Assembly: GCA_910588795.1 (NCBI GenBank)
Contig: CAJURI010000020.1
Location: 1 to 40,272 of the forward strand
Direction: 5' to 3'
DNA length: 40,272 nucleotides
Source of the DNA: an uncultured Duncaniella sp.
GTDB taxonomy: Bacteria > Bacteroidota > Bacteroidia > Bacteroidales > Muribaculaceae
Part shown: positions 22,786 to 31,120 of the stretch, piece by piece
Layout: each line of letters begins with the position of its first letter
Position numbering within the stretch: position 1 is the first letter of the stretch
Position numbers and translations under genes: made by a program
The notes under the pieces: model-generated
Seen by the model: the letters and a program-made list of their open reading frames with translations, nothing else
Databases searched by the model: none
Told to the model about the DNA's origin: nothing

Positions 22786-24429
22786 ATGAAAACTAAAAAA
22801 CTTCTTCTCGGAGACGAGGCTCTGGCGTTGGGAGCTATCGACGCCGGTCTTTCCGGTGCCTATGCGTATCCGGGTACCCCCTCGACCGAAATTCTGGAAT
22901 TCGTTCAGTCCAATCCTGTTGCCTGTCAGCGTAATATCCATTCCCACTGGTCGTCAAATGAAAAGACAGCCGTAGAGGAAGCTCTCGGCATGTCGTTCTG
23001 CGGCAAGCGAGCCATCGTGTCCATGAAGCATGTGGGGCTCAATGTCGCCGCCGATCCGTTTGTCAACTCGGCGATGACCGGAGCCAACGGCGGCCTGCTT
23101 GTCATAGCGGCCGATGACCCGTCGATGCATTCGTCGCAGAATGAGCAGGACTCGAGGTTCTATGCCAAGTTCGCGATCATGCCCGTGCTTGAGCCGTCCG
23201 ACCAGCAGGAGGCCTACGATATGGCCCGCTATGGTTTTGAACTGTCGGAGAAGCTGCGTATACCGGTGCTTGTGCGTCTCGTCACACGTCTGTCGCATTC
23301 GCGTGCCGTAGTTGAGGTGTCAGATGCGCCGGCCGAGGAGAACGGATTTTCTTATCCCGACAATCCGCGCCAGTGGGTGCTGATGCCGGTGAATTCACGC
23401 GAGCGTTACCGCCGGCTGCTGGCTGACCGTGACACCATGGAGGAGCTGGCCGCATGTTCGCCGTATAACACGCTTACCCCCGGCAAAGACCGCCGCATAG
23501 GCATAATCACCTCAGGCATAGGACACAACTATGTGAGGGAGGTGCTCGGTGCCGATTGCCCGTTCCCGGTGCTGAAGATTTCACAGTATCCCGTGCCGCG
23601 CAAGCTCGTTGCCGAACTTGCCTCGCTGTGTGACGCCATACTCGTAGTGGAGGAAGGCCAGCCTTTTATAGAGGATTCCCTGAGGGGACTGCTGGACAGC
23701 GGGCATAAGGTGTACGGCAAGCTCGACAGTGTGATACCTACCGACGGAGAGCTGAATCCCGGCAGTGTGGCCCGAGCCATAGCAGCCCTTGTCCCGGACT
23801 ACAGCAATCTGCTCACCGAGGAGCGTCCGTGTGCGCGCAATGTGGTGTCGCGTCCCCCCGCGCTGTGTCAGGGTTGCGGCCACAGGGATGTGTATGCCGC
23901 GCTTAATGCCGCACTCGAGGAGTTCGAGTCGCCTAAGGTGTTCGGCGACATAGGATGCTACACTCTGGGTTGGCTCGCACCGTTCAACGCCATAGACACA
24001 TGCGTGGATATGGGTGCGTCCATCACTATGGCAAAGGGCGCAGCCGATGCGGGACAGCATCCGGCAGTGGCGATCATAGGCGACTCCACATTCACCCACT
24101 CCGGCATGACCGGACTTCTTGATGCCGTCAATGAGGACACCCCGATGACGGTGATCATATCCGACAACCTCACCACCGGCATGACCGGAGGCCAGGACTC
24201 GCAGGGCACCGGAAAGCTTGAGGAGATCTGCCTCGGGCTTGGCGTGGACAGGCAGAGGCTTCACACCATCGACTCGCTGCCTAAGACTTTCGAGGAGATG
24301 AAAGCCCTGTTCAAAGCAGAGTTCTCCCATAAGGGACTGTCAGTGATCATAGCGCGCCGCGAGTGCATACAGACCGCACGCCGCCATGTGAAGCCAAATA
24401 GACCATCCTCCCTAATATCCAACCATTAA
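22786..24429 (+). CDS. iorA: Indolepyruvate:ferredoxin oxidoreductase alpha subunit, without ferredoxin domain
   Basis: This 547-residue cytoplasmic subunit of a TPP-dependent 2-oxoacid:ferredoxin oxidoreductase converts aryl-pyruvates (from Trp, Phe, Tyr) plus CoA to aryl-acetyl-CoA, CO2 and reduced ferredoxin. The N-terminal pyrimidine-type domain starts LLLGDEALALGAIDAG and has YPGTPSTE at 28-35. The TPP-binding C-terminal domain carries LCQGCGHRD (360-368, Cys361 and Cys364) and the GDS...DN motif (GDS 432-434, DN 460-461). Classical archaeal and clostridial IorA ends with a domain binding two 4Fe-4S clusters; here the protein stops soon after IIARRECIQTARRH and has no such cysteine cluster. 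Electrons must therefore leave by a separate ferredoxin or through another arrangement. It is the first gene of a tight operon, 13 bases before iorB. Confidence 0.93.
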   Translation: MKTKKLLLGDEALALGAIDAGLSGAYAYPGTPSTEILEFVQSNPVACQRNIHSHWSSNEKTAVEEALGMSFCGKRAIVSMKHVGLNVAADPFVNSAMTGANGGLLVIAADDPSMHSSQNEQDSRFYAKFAIMPVLEPSDQQEAYDMARYGFELSEKLRIPVLVRLVTRLSHSRAVVEVSDAPAEENGFSYPDNPRQWVLMPVNSRERYRRLLADRDTMEELAACSPYNTLTPGKDRRIGIITSGIGHNYVREVLGADCPFPVLKISQYPVPRKLVAELASLCDAILVVEEGQPFIEDSLRGLLDSGHKVYGKLDSVIPTDGELNPGSVARAIAALVPDYSNLLTEERPCARNVVSRPPALCQGCGHRDVYAALNAALEEFESPKVFGDIGCYTLGWLAPFNAIDTCVDMGASITMAKGAADAGQHPAVAIIGDSTFTHSGMTGLLDAVNEDTPMTVIISDNLTTGMTGGQDSQGTGKLEEICLGLGVDRQRLHTIDSLPKTFEEMKALFKAEFSHKGLSVIIARRECIQTARRHVKPNRPSSLISNH

Positions 24430-24442
24430 AAGACTTGAAAAA

Positions 24443-25015
24443 ATGAAATCCGACATAATTCTTGCCGGCGTGGGAGGACAAGGCATCCTCTCTATCGCCA
24501 CAATCCTCGGCTATGCCGCTCTAAAGCTCGATCTGCATCTGAAGCAGGCTGAGGTCCATGGCATGAGCCAGCGTGGAGGCGACGTGATGTCGTGTCTCCG
24601 TCTCAGCTCCGACCCGATAGCTTCCGATCTGATCCCGGCCGGGAAAGTGGATCTGGTGATATCGCTTGAGCCTATGGAGGCTCTGAGATATGTGCACCTT
24701 CTTGCTCCCGGCGGACGGGTCATAACATCCACCGAGCCTTTTGTCAACATACCCAACTATCCTGAGTTTGAGGCTGTGTTGGCCGAGCTGGCCGCAGTGC
24801 CCGGCACTGTCACCATTGCGGCGGAGGCAATTGCCAAGGAGGTTGCCTCGCCACGTTCGTCCAATATGGCTCTCCTCGGAGCCGCAGCTCCTTATATAGG
24901 GCTTCCGGCGGAGGTTCTTGAAGAGGGTATCCGCACCATATTCGGGGCCAAGGGTGAAAAAATTGTCGAAAACAATCTTGCTGCATTCCGCGCAGGCATG
25001 AAGCAGGGCAGATGA
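24443..25015 (+). CDS. iorB: Indolepyruvate oxidoreductase beta subunit
   Basis: The 190-residue gamma-type domain of 2-oxoacid:ferredoxin oxidoreductases pairs with IorA. The opening DIILAGVGGQGILSIATILG is the usual glycine-rich start. It is followed by LKQAEVHGMSQRGGDVMSCLR, the block that in this family contacts CoA and substrate. Length is normal (about 190-200). It lies 13 bases after iorA and 10 bases before the aminotransferase gene, with no intervening promoter or hairpin, so the four genes from 22786 to 27655 are read as one unit. Confidence 0.94.
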   Translation: MKSDIILAGVGGQGILSIATILGYAALKLDLHLKQAEVHGMSQRGGDVMSCLRLSSDPIASDLIPAGKVDLVISLEPMEALRYVHLLAPGGRVITSTEPFVNIPNYPEFEAVLAELAAVPGTVTIAAEAIAKEVASPRSSNMALLGAAAPYIGLPAEVLEEGIRTIFGAKGEKIVENNLAAFRAGMKQGR

Positions 25016-25025
25016 GTGACGGCTT

Positions 25026-26336
25026 ATGGAACCTGTATCGATAGACTTTCTGAATTCCGAGATGTCGGCGATGAACATAACCGACATATCCTCGGCCACC
25101 ATACGCCAGATACTTGCCCTCGCAAACCGTCTGGAGGCGCGTATGGGTGACCGGTTTGTGCATCTGGAGATGGGCAATCCGGGCCTTCCCGCATCGCAGA
25201 TCGGCATCGAGGCCGAGCATGCAGCTCTCATGAGCGGCATAGCCAACCAGTATCCCAACATAGCCGGCATCAAGCCTCTCAAGGACAGTGCCTCCGATTT
25301 TCTCAAGGCGTTTCTTGACATAGATATCCCCGGACGCTGCATAGTGCCCACTGTCGGCTCCATGCAGGCTACTTTCACGCTGTTTCTGCTGCTTGCCCAG
25401 CGCATTCCGGGCAAGGACACCATACTTTTTCTCGACCCCGGATTCCCTGCGCAGCATCATCAGGCAAAACTTCTGGGAATAAAGCAGGAGTCGGTAGATA
25501 TCTATGATTGCCGTGGCGAAGCCCTTGAGGCTCGTCTCGAACCGCTGCTCGCCAAGGGGAATATTACGGCCATAGTGTACAGCAATCCCAACAATCCGGC
25601 ATGGTTCAATCTCACAGACACTGAATATAAAGTGCTTGCGCGTCTTGCCGAGAAGCACGATGTGGTGATAGTCGAGGACCATGCTTACCTCGGGATGGAT
25701 TTCCGTGTGCGTTACGGTGTGCCCTACACAGCTCCATACGTGCCGACGGTAGCCAAATATACTTCACGCTGCCTGCTGCTCGTGTCGGCTTCCAAGATAT
25801 TCAGTTATGCCGGCCAGCGTATAGCTGTGGTGTGCATGACCCCCGAGCTTTATGACCGTTGCTATGATTATCTTGACAAGTTCTATGACATGCCGGCTTT
25901 CGGTGACGCCTATACCTTCGGTGTGCTCTACTGTGCGTCATCAGGAGTGGCCCATTCGGTGCAGTACGGTTTTGCCGAAATGCTGCGTGCGGCCGTTGAC
26001 GGACGTCTCGATTTCGTTAAGGAGTCGCAGGAGTACGGACGCCGCGCCGCTCTGGCAAAGAAGGCATTCACCGGCAACGGTTTCCATATCGTATATGATC
26101 TTGACGGCGACCGACCCATTTCCGACGGTTTCTTCTTCACTGTGGGCTATCCGGGATTCACCGGCACCGATCTGCAGAAAGAGCTGATGCGTTACGGAGT
26201 GTCGACTATCTCGCTCCCGTCCACCGGCAGCCGGCAGGAAGGGTTGAGAGTGTGCGTGTCGATGCTCAATGACCCGGAAACGTTTGACCGCCTTGAGGAC
26301 CGTCTTGCCTCATTCCATAGAAATCATCCGGTATAA
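25026..26336 (+). CDS. PLP-dependent class I/II aminotransferase, probably aromatic
   Basis: This is a 436-residue fold-type I aminotransferase. Visible motifs are SNPNNPAW (186-193), VEDHAYLGMDF (216-226, with Asp218 for the pyridine nitrogen and Tyr221), and the PLP Schiff-base lysine K257 in SASKIFSYAGQR. The C-terminal region has EGLRVCVSM, including the arginine that usually binds the substrate carboxylate. The immediate link to iorAB suggests that it transaminates Trp, Phe or Tyr to the 2-oxoacid used by IorAB, or runs in reverse to make aromatic amino acids from aryl-acetates. Start at 25026, 10 bases after the iorB stop. An aliphatic substrate is possible; specificity is inferred only from neighbours. 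Confidence 0.88.
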   Translation: MEPVSIDFLNSEMSAMNITDISSATIRQILALANRLEARMGDRFVHLEMGNPGLPASQIGIEAEHAALMSGIANQYPNIAGIKPLKDSASDFLKAFLDIDIPGRCIVPTVGSMQATFTLFLLLAQRIPGKDTILFLDPGFPAQHHQAKLLGIKQESVDIYDCRGEALEARLEPLLAKGNITAIVYSNPNNPAWFNLTDTEYKVLARLAEKHDVVIVEDHAYLGMDFRVRYGVPYTAPYVPTVAKYTSRCLLLVSASKIFSYAGQRIAVVCMTPELYDRCYDYLDKFYDMPAFGDAYTFGVLYCASSGVAHSVQYGFAEMLRAAVDGRLDFVKESQEYGRRAALAKKAFTGNGFHIVYDLDGDRPISDGFFFTVGYPGFTGTDLQKELMRYGVSTISLPSTGSRQEGLRVCVSMLNDPETFDRLEDRLASFHRNHPV

Positions 26337-26350
26337 GATCACACATAGCC

Positions 26351-27655
26351 ATGCAAAACATACCCAATCTGATGTCGGCTGACGAAGCCGCAAAGCTCAT
26401 AAAGAGCGGTGACCATGTGTTCATACAGGGGAGCACCTCGATACCTGAAACTCTTGTGGACGCCATGACGCGCCGGGGCGGAGAGCTCCGCGGTGTGGTG
26501 CTCTACTCAGGGTTCTCTGTCTCCGGTAGGGAGGCACCCTATTGCCGCCCTGAATATAAGGATTCGTTTCTTGTTGACACATGCTTTGTGTCCTCCAATG
26601 TGAGGCGGTGGATAGCCGAGGGGTACGGTGCTACCACTCCGAGATTTCTCGGAGAGGTGCCAGCTCTTTTCCGTGACGGCACATGGCCGGTGGATGTGTG
26701 TCTGCTTAACTGCTCCATGCCCGACAAGGACGGGTATGTGAGCTTTGGAGTCTCGGCTGATCTTGCCTATTCGGCTTCGGAATGTGCGCGGCTGGTCATA
26801 GCACAGCTCAATCCGCATATGCCGTTCAGCTATGGCGATCCTGTGATGCATGTGTCACGGCTTGCGGCCGCTGTGCTTGTGGATGATCCTCTTGTCGAGG
26901 TACCCACGCCCGAGCCCGGTCCGGTGGAGACCGCGATAGGGGAGGCGATCGCCGCCCTCATACCTGACGGAGCGACACTGCAGATAGGTGTGGGCGGTAT
27001 ACCCAATGCTGTGATACGTGCACTTGCCGGGCACAAGCATCTCGGCCTGCACACCGAGGCAATGACCGACGGCGTGCTTCCGCTCATCGAGTCAGGGGTG
27101 ATCGATAATTCGCTCAAGCGTGTGATGCCGGGCAAGTCGGTGGCATGTCTCGCACTTGGGTCCAGGGGGCTTTATGACCTTATGGACTATAATAAGGATA
27201 TGATATTCAAGGACGTGGCATGGACTAACGATCCGTTCATAATAGGACAGAATCCAAAGGTCATGGCTATCAACTCATGCCTTGAGATCGACCTGACCGG
27301 CCAGATATGTGCCGAGTCGATAGGCACACGCATTTTCTCGGGCATAGGCGGGCAGCATGACTTTGTCTATGGAGCTTCGCGCAGCGAGGGAGGACGGTCG
27401 TTCCTTGCAATGACCTCGACCACCACCAAGGGTATGGGTAAGATCAAGCCCATACTGACACCCGGTGCCGGCGTGGCTACCACACGCTTCCAGGGCAATT
27501 ATGTGGTCACCGAGCATGGGGCCGTGGATCTGCGCGGGCGCAGTCTGCCCGAGCGGGCCAAGCTGCTCATATCGATAGCCAATCCTGCTGACCGGGAGGA
27601 GCTTGACCGTGCCGCGTTCGAGCGGTTCGGGTACTCCTATTCCCGTCTCAGATAA
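26351..27655 (+). CDS. Acetyl-CoA hydrolase/4-hydroxybutyrate-type CoA-transferase
   Basis: This is a 434-residue family I CoA-transferase. The N-terminal half opens LMSADEAAKLIKSGDHVFIQGST. The C-terminal half has QIGVGGIPNAVIRAL (211-225) and LHTEAMTDG (233-241), whose Glu236 matches the catalytic glutamate (Glu238) of clostridial 4-hydroxybutyrate CoA-transferase. The enzyme moves CoA between acyl groups by way of a glutamyl-CoA thioester. In this operon it most likely transfers CoA from aryl-acetyl-CoA (the IorAB product) to acetate, propionate or succinate, releasing aryl-acetate and saving the thioester energy. That role is inferred from position; ordinary acetate/succinate exchange is the alternative. 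It starts 14 bases after the aminotransferase stop and ends the operon. Confidence 0.9.
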   Translation: MQNIPNLMSADEAAKLIKSGDHVFIQGSTSIPETLVDAMTRRGGELRGVVLYSGFSVSGREAPYCRPEYKDSFLVDTCFVSSNVRRWIAEGYGATTPRFLGEVPALFRDGTWPVDVCLLNCSMPDKDGYVSFGVSADLAYSASECARLVIAQLNPHMPFSYGDPVMHVSRLAAAVLVDDPLVEVPTPEPGPVETAIGEAIAALIPDGATLQIGVGGIPNAVIRALAGHKHLGLHTEAMTDGVLPLIESGVIDNSLKRVMPGKSVACLALGSRGLYDLMDYNKDMIFKDVAWTNDPFIIGQNPKVMAINSCLEIDLTGQICAESIGTRIFSGIGGQHDFVYGASRSEGGRSFLAMTSTTTKGMGKIKPILTPGAGVATTRFQGNYVVTEHGAVDLRGRSLPERAKLLISIANPADREELDRAAFERFGYSYSRLR

Positions 27656-27684
27656 ATGCCGGTGAAGCGAGCCGGCGCATGACG

Positions 27685-28752
27685 TCAAAAGCGTATCACC
27701 ATTTCGGCGCATATCTTGTCACCCTCTCCGGGTGGCACGGATGCGCCGGAACGGTAGAAATACTTCTCGTAGTCGAGGCGCAGGTCGCAGCGCACAGCCT
27801 TGCAGGTATATGTCATTGTGGCTCCTGCCGTGAGCCTCTGACGGGCGGGACGGGTGGAGCGCAGTGCGCCTGAGTCGTCACGCCGTCCGTCGCAGTGGGC
27901 TGTTATCCCGTCCCAGCGTGCCTGGAATGAGGCTCGGTTGAACACGCCTGCTTTTACCGGTATCGCATAGTCGGCCCATAGGAGCCATCCGTGAGCGGGT
28001 TTATGGGTGTTGCGCGTATAGTGCTTGTTCATGTATTCCCCTTCCACGGTCCAGCCTCCGGAGCTCCAGGTGCAGGATGCGTTCCATAGGTTGATCCTTA
28101 TGGAGTCGGGCGACAGTGACTGCACGCCGGTGGACACTTTCACATTCCCGATTGCATAGATCCCTTTGGCGGCATAACTCAGTTCCTTGACCCATATTTC
28201 ATGGTCGGAGATGGATGTGGGGTTGAATGCTCCTCCCTCAAGAGTGATCCGCTGCCTGTCGGCTACCGGCACGGACCATGACAGCTTGGCTCCGACGCCT
28301 CGCACGTTGCACATGTCCTTGCCTATGAACGACCTGTTGGCGAACACATAGTTGGCGGGTCCGCGGAAAGGATCGGTCCCGAATGGCAGTCGGAACTGAC
28401 CGGCCTGAAACCTCAGGTCCCTGGCGAGTGCGATTCTTCCCCATGCGTCGAGTATCTTCATCTTGCCGCGGTCACACAGGTCGGTCTGTATAAAGTAGTC
28501 GATGGCCGGAGCCACGTTGCCTCCGATGGTGACGCGCGCGTTGCGCACCTGAAACCGTGATCCGCCATTGTCGAAATCATGCTCGAAACGTGTGCGCAGT
28601 GCACCGTGGATCGCCGGCATGTAGCTGAATGATTTTGTCGCTGAGTCAGTCGGCGTGCCGTGACTCGCGTTTTCGCCCCCGGACATGTCAAGCGGGACGC
28701 ACATAATCAAAAATCCCGACAGCATGAGCTTCGGGAAGTGTACACGTTTCAT
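27685..28752 (-). CDS. Outer-membrane porin, phosphate-selective O/P-like
   Basis: This is a 355-residue beta-barrel protein. A signal segment (MKRVHFPKLMLSGFLIMCVPLDMSG) is followed by a short linker and then alternating strands such as RFQVRNARVTIGGNVAPAIDYFIQTDL and RDLRFQAGQFRLPFGTDPF, the hallmark of the OprO/OprP porin group common in Bacteroidetes. The protein ends VIRF with the terminal phenylalanine used as barrel assembly signal. It is somewhat shorter than typical members (380-420 residues). Whether phosphate or something else passes through is unknown. It lies 75 bases upstream of (5' to, on the plus map) the ECF sigma stop and is downstream of that gene in transcription, so the pair may be co-transcribed. 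Confidence 0.8.
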   Translation of the reverse strand: MKRVHFPKLMLSGFLIMCVPLDMSGGENASHGTPTDSATKSFSYMPAIHGALRTRFEHDFDNGGSRFQVRNARVTIGGNVAPAIDYFIQTDLCDRGKMKILDAWGRIALARDLRFQAGQFRLPFGTDPFRGPANYVFANRSFIGKDMCNVRGVGAKLSWSVPVADRQRITLEGGAFNPTSISDHEIWVKELSYAAKGIYAIGNVKVSTGVQSLSPDSIRINLWNASCTWSSGGWTVEGEYMNKHYTRNTHKPAHGWLLWADYAIPVKAGVFNRASFQARWDGITAHCDGRRDDSGALRSTRPARQRLTAGATMTYTCKAVRCDLRLDYEKYFYRSGASVPPGEGDKICAEMVIRF

Positions 28753-28827
28753 ATATTCAGTGTTGATGATATAACGTTTTTGATCATTATTTCAATGCCT
28801 TGCATCATGATGTTCACATCGGGCGTG

Positions 28828-29415
28828 TCACACCGCAAGCACTATCTTTTTTTCTTCGGCCATGCGCCGCATGTTTATTATGGCATAGCGCATGCGGCCG
28901 AGGGCGGTGTTGATGCTTACCTTTGTGGCGTCAGCTATCTCCTTGAACGACATGTTGCGGTAGAAGCGCATCACGAGCACCTCCCTCTGCGGGTCGGGGA
29001 GCTCCATCACCATGCGCCGCAGATCCTCGTCGATCTGCATCCCCACCATTTCATCCTCCACTGTGCCTTCGCACAGGTCACGTCGGTTGAGAAGGTCGTT
29101 GTTCTCCTCGTCGGTCGACAGCGAGTTCTCCACTTTTTCCTGTCGGTAATAATCAATGATGAGGTTGTGTGCTATGCGTGTGAGCCAGCCGGAGAATTTT
29201 CCATGTTCGGAATACCGTCTCTGCTTTATGGTCATGATGGCCTTGACGAAAGTCTCCTGAAAGATGTCGTCGGCAAGCTCCTTGTTCTTTACTATGCGAA
29301 AGATATAAGTGTAAACTCGATCTTTATGGCGTTCGAGCAGTATGTCGAATGCCTCATTACAGTCATCGGCATAAGCTGCGACCAGTTCGCGGTCGGAGAG
29401 CTTAGCCAGTTGCAT
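28828..29415 (-). CDS. ECF-type RNA polymerase sigma factor, conserved Bacteroidales type
   Basis: With the start at 29415 (MQLAKLSDRELVAAYADD) the protein has 195 residues. Region 2 covers about 18-85 (AFDILLERHKDRVYTYIF, DDIFQETFVKAIMTI, FSGWLTRIAHNLIIDYYR) and region 4 about 125-180 (LPDPQREVLVMRFYRNMSF, KEIADATKVSINTALGRMR). The start was chosen because related sigma factors begin a few residues before the LSDRELV block; ATGs at 29463 and 29499 are in frame and would add 16 or 28 residues. A strong promoter lies at 29521-29551. No anti-sigma gene is adjacent. This looks like a chromosomal housekeeping ECF factor rather than a PUL regulator. Confidence 0.9.
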   Translation of the reverse strand: MQLAKLSDRELVAAYADDCNEAFDILLERHKDRVYTYIFRIVKNKELADDIFQETFVKAIMTIKQRRYSEHGKFSGWLTRIAHNLIIDYYRQEKVENSLSTDEENNDLLNRRDLCEGTVEDEMVGMQIDEDLRRMVMELPDPQREVLVMRFYRNMSFKEIADATKVSINTALGRMRYAIINMRRMAEEKKIVLAV

Positions 29416-29520
29416 CGTGTTCTTAGATTGGGAGGTTAGGGTAGATGTGTAATCGATAGGCATTAATGTTAAATTTTCATAAATATTAGAGGCGTACACA
29501 ATAAATCGTCTCTTCTACTG

Positions 29521-29551
29521 CAAAAGTAACAATAATCCCCCTATCCTGCAA
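29521..29551 (-). promoter_or_regulatory. Promoter of the ECF sigma gene at 29 kb
   Basis: The minus strand reads TTG (29549-29551), 20 bases, TACTTTTG (29521-29528), matching TTTG-N19-21-TAnnTTTG. Confidence 0.65.
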
Positions 29552-29612
29552 TTATCTTAGCATTATTTAACCTCCCGACACACAATAAATTCCGAAAGAA
29601 TGAGGACGGCAA

Positions 29613-29642
29613 TTGCCGTGTGAGATAAAAAATGTATCTTTG
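29613..29642 (+). promoter_or_regulatory. Promoter of the secreted hydrolase gene
   Basis: TTG at 29613-29615, a 19-base spacer and TATCTTTG at 29635-29642 match the Bacteroidetes promoter pattern, 41 bases before the ATG at 29684. Confidence 0.7.
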
Positions 29643-29683
29643 CCATAAAAACCATAATATACAATTCTAATCAAACCAGATTT

Positions 29684-31033
29684 ATGAATATAGCCCTTAG
29701 ATCTATACTCTCTCTGTCCATGCTGTCAGTCGTGGCCGGAGCACAGGCAGGATGTCCTGACAATGTGGAGGAGTATTTCAGGAGTTATCTTAGCGGTGAC
29801 ACCGCCCCGTATGTGGCCGCGGGCAGTCTGAAGCAGCGTGACATCAAGGCTGTGTCAGACAACGTATGGCAGTCATGGATAGCAGCCAACCGTGCTTTTG
29901 ACGAGGAGAAGCTTGCAAAGCTTTCACCTCTGTCGGAGGGCACTGCGGCGGCATGGGCGATCTCACCTTCGCTCGAGCCGGATGCCGTGATGAACTATTA
30001 CTGGGGAGCCAAAGGTGACTCGGTGCCGACAGGAGGATACCCCCTCTTCATATATATGCACGGGTCGGGCCCGCGTAGCCAGGAATGGGCTACAGGACTG
30101 GTGCTTGCATCGCGTTTTGATGACGCTCCGTCGGCTTATTTCATACCGCAGATACCCAATGAAGGGGAGTACTACCGCTGGTGGCACAAGTCAAAGCAGT
30201 ATGCATGGGAGAAGCTGTTGAGGCAGTCGCTTGCCTCAGGAGAGATAGATCCTGACAGGGTGTATATGTTCGGAATCTCCGAGGGAGCCTATGGCTCCCA
30301 GCGTCTTGCGAGCTTCTATGCCGATTATATAGCCGGGGCGGGCCCCATGGCGGGTGGCGAGCCTCTCAAGAACGCGCCGGCTGAGAATCTACGCAACACC
30401 GCCTTCTCGCTGCTTACGGGCGACCGTGATTTCGGTTTCTACCGTGATAAATTAACCCGTTACACAAAGCAGGCTCTCGACAGCCTCTCAGCACTGCACC
30501 CCGGAGAGTATGAGCACAATGTTCAGCTCATACCCGGCCGCGGACATGCGATAGATTATTCATCCACCACGCCTTGGCTCGGCAAGCATGTCAGGAATCC
30601 GTATCCAAAGCATGTCAGCTGGGAGAATTTCGAGATGGACGGCCGTTACCGCGACGGGTTCTATAACCTGTATGTCAATGAGCGCAGCAATCGGGACGAA
30701 TCGTCGCGCACCCGTTATGAGCTGAATATCGAGGGGAATACGGTCAATCTTGACGCCATGGTCGTAACTTACACGGCCACTGAGATTGATCCGCGCTGGG
30801 GGATCGCCCTTGATTTCAAACGCGAATACGCTCCTGCGACATCAGGCTCCGTGACTATATATCTCAACGACCGCCTCGTGGACCTGTCGAAGCCTGTGGT
30901 GGTCAATGTCAACGGCAAAAGGGCGTTCAGAGGTAAGCTCAAGCCGAGTGTCGAGAACATAGTCAACAGCTGTGCACGCTATTATGATCCGGCAAGGCTC
31001 TATCCGGCCGCGGTCACGGTGGATATAAGGTAA
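29684..31033 (+). CDS. Secreted alpha/beta-hydrolase (esterase or peptidase-like)
   Basis: This is a 449-residue exported protein whose signal peptide is MNIALRSILSLSMLSVVAGAQA. The alpha/beta-hydrolase core carries the oxyanion motif MHGSG (125-129), the nucleophile elbow GISEG (197-201, Ser199), an acidic block TGDRDF (245-250) and GRGHAIDY (285-292, His288). These form a complete Ser-Asp-His triad by order. An all-helical N-terminal segment (25-115) and a beta-rich C-terminal part of about 120 residues (330-449, SVTIYLNDRLVDLSK) are additional. It may be a carbohydrate esterase, a feruloyl-esterase-like enzyme or a peptidase; sequence alone does not decide. It has its own promoter, and a 87-base gap separates it from the S9 peptidase gene. 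Confidence 0.8.
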   Translation: MNIALRSILSLSMLSVVAGAQAGCPDNVEEYFRSYLSGDTAPYVAAGSLKQRDIKAVSDNVWQSWIAANRAFDEEKLAKLSPLSEGTAAAWAISPSLEPDAVMNYYWGAKGDSVPTGGYPLFIYMHGSGPRSQEWATGLVLASRFDDAPSAYFIPQIPNEGEYYRWWHKSKQYAWEKLLRQSLASGEIDPDRVYMFGISEGAYGSQRLASFYADYIAGAGPMAGGEPLKNAPAENLRNTAFSLLTGDRDFGFYRDKLTRYTKQALDSLSALHPGEYEHNVQLIPGRGHAIDYSSTTPWLGKHVRNPYPKHVSWENFEMDGRYRDGFYNLYVNERSNRDESSRTRYELNIEGNTVNLDAMVVTYTATEIDPRWGIALDFKREYAPATSGSVTIYLNDRLVDLSKPVVVNVNGKRAFRGKLKPSVENIVNSCARYYDPARLYPAAVTVDIR

Positions 31034-31092
31034 GCACTTAGCGCAAAAGTTAATATATACTAATCCAATCATCCATATTCAAGAATTATTCG

Positions 31093-31100
31093 TTACTTTG
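31093..31100 (+). promoter_or_regulatory. Possible -7 element of the S9 peptidase gene
   Basis: TTACTTTG differs from TAnnTTTG at the second base. No good -33 element is seen at the right distance, so it is a weak candidate, 20 bases before the start. Confidence 0.35.
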
Positions 31101-31120
31101 CATTAATTATTCATCATATC

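Noticed and set aside
24521..25682. Two long minus-strand frames (300 and 290 codons) opposite iorB and the aminotransferase gene
   Set aside because: Both are antisense to genes with intact family motifs and show no signal, domain or promoter of their own.
27658..27676. Short GCCGG/CCGGC hairpin between the ior operon and the porin gene
   Set aside because: Only five base pairs and no T-run on either side; it may help termination but cannot be called with confidence.
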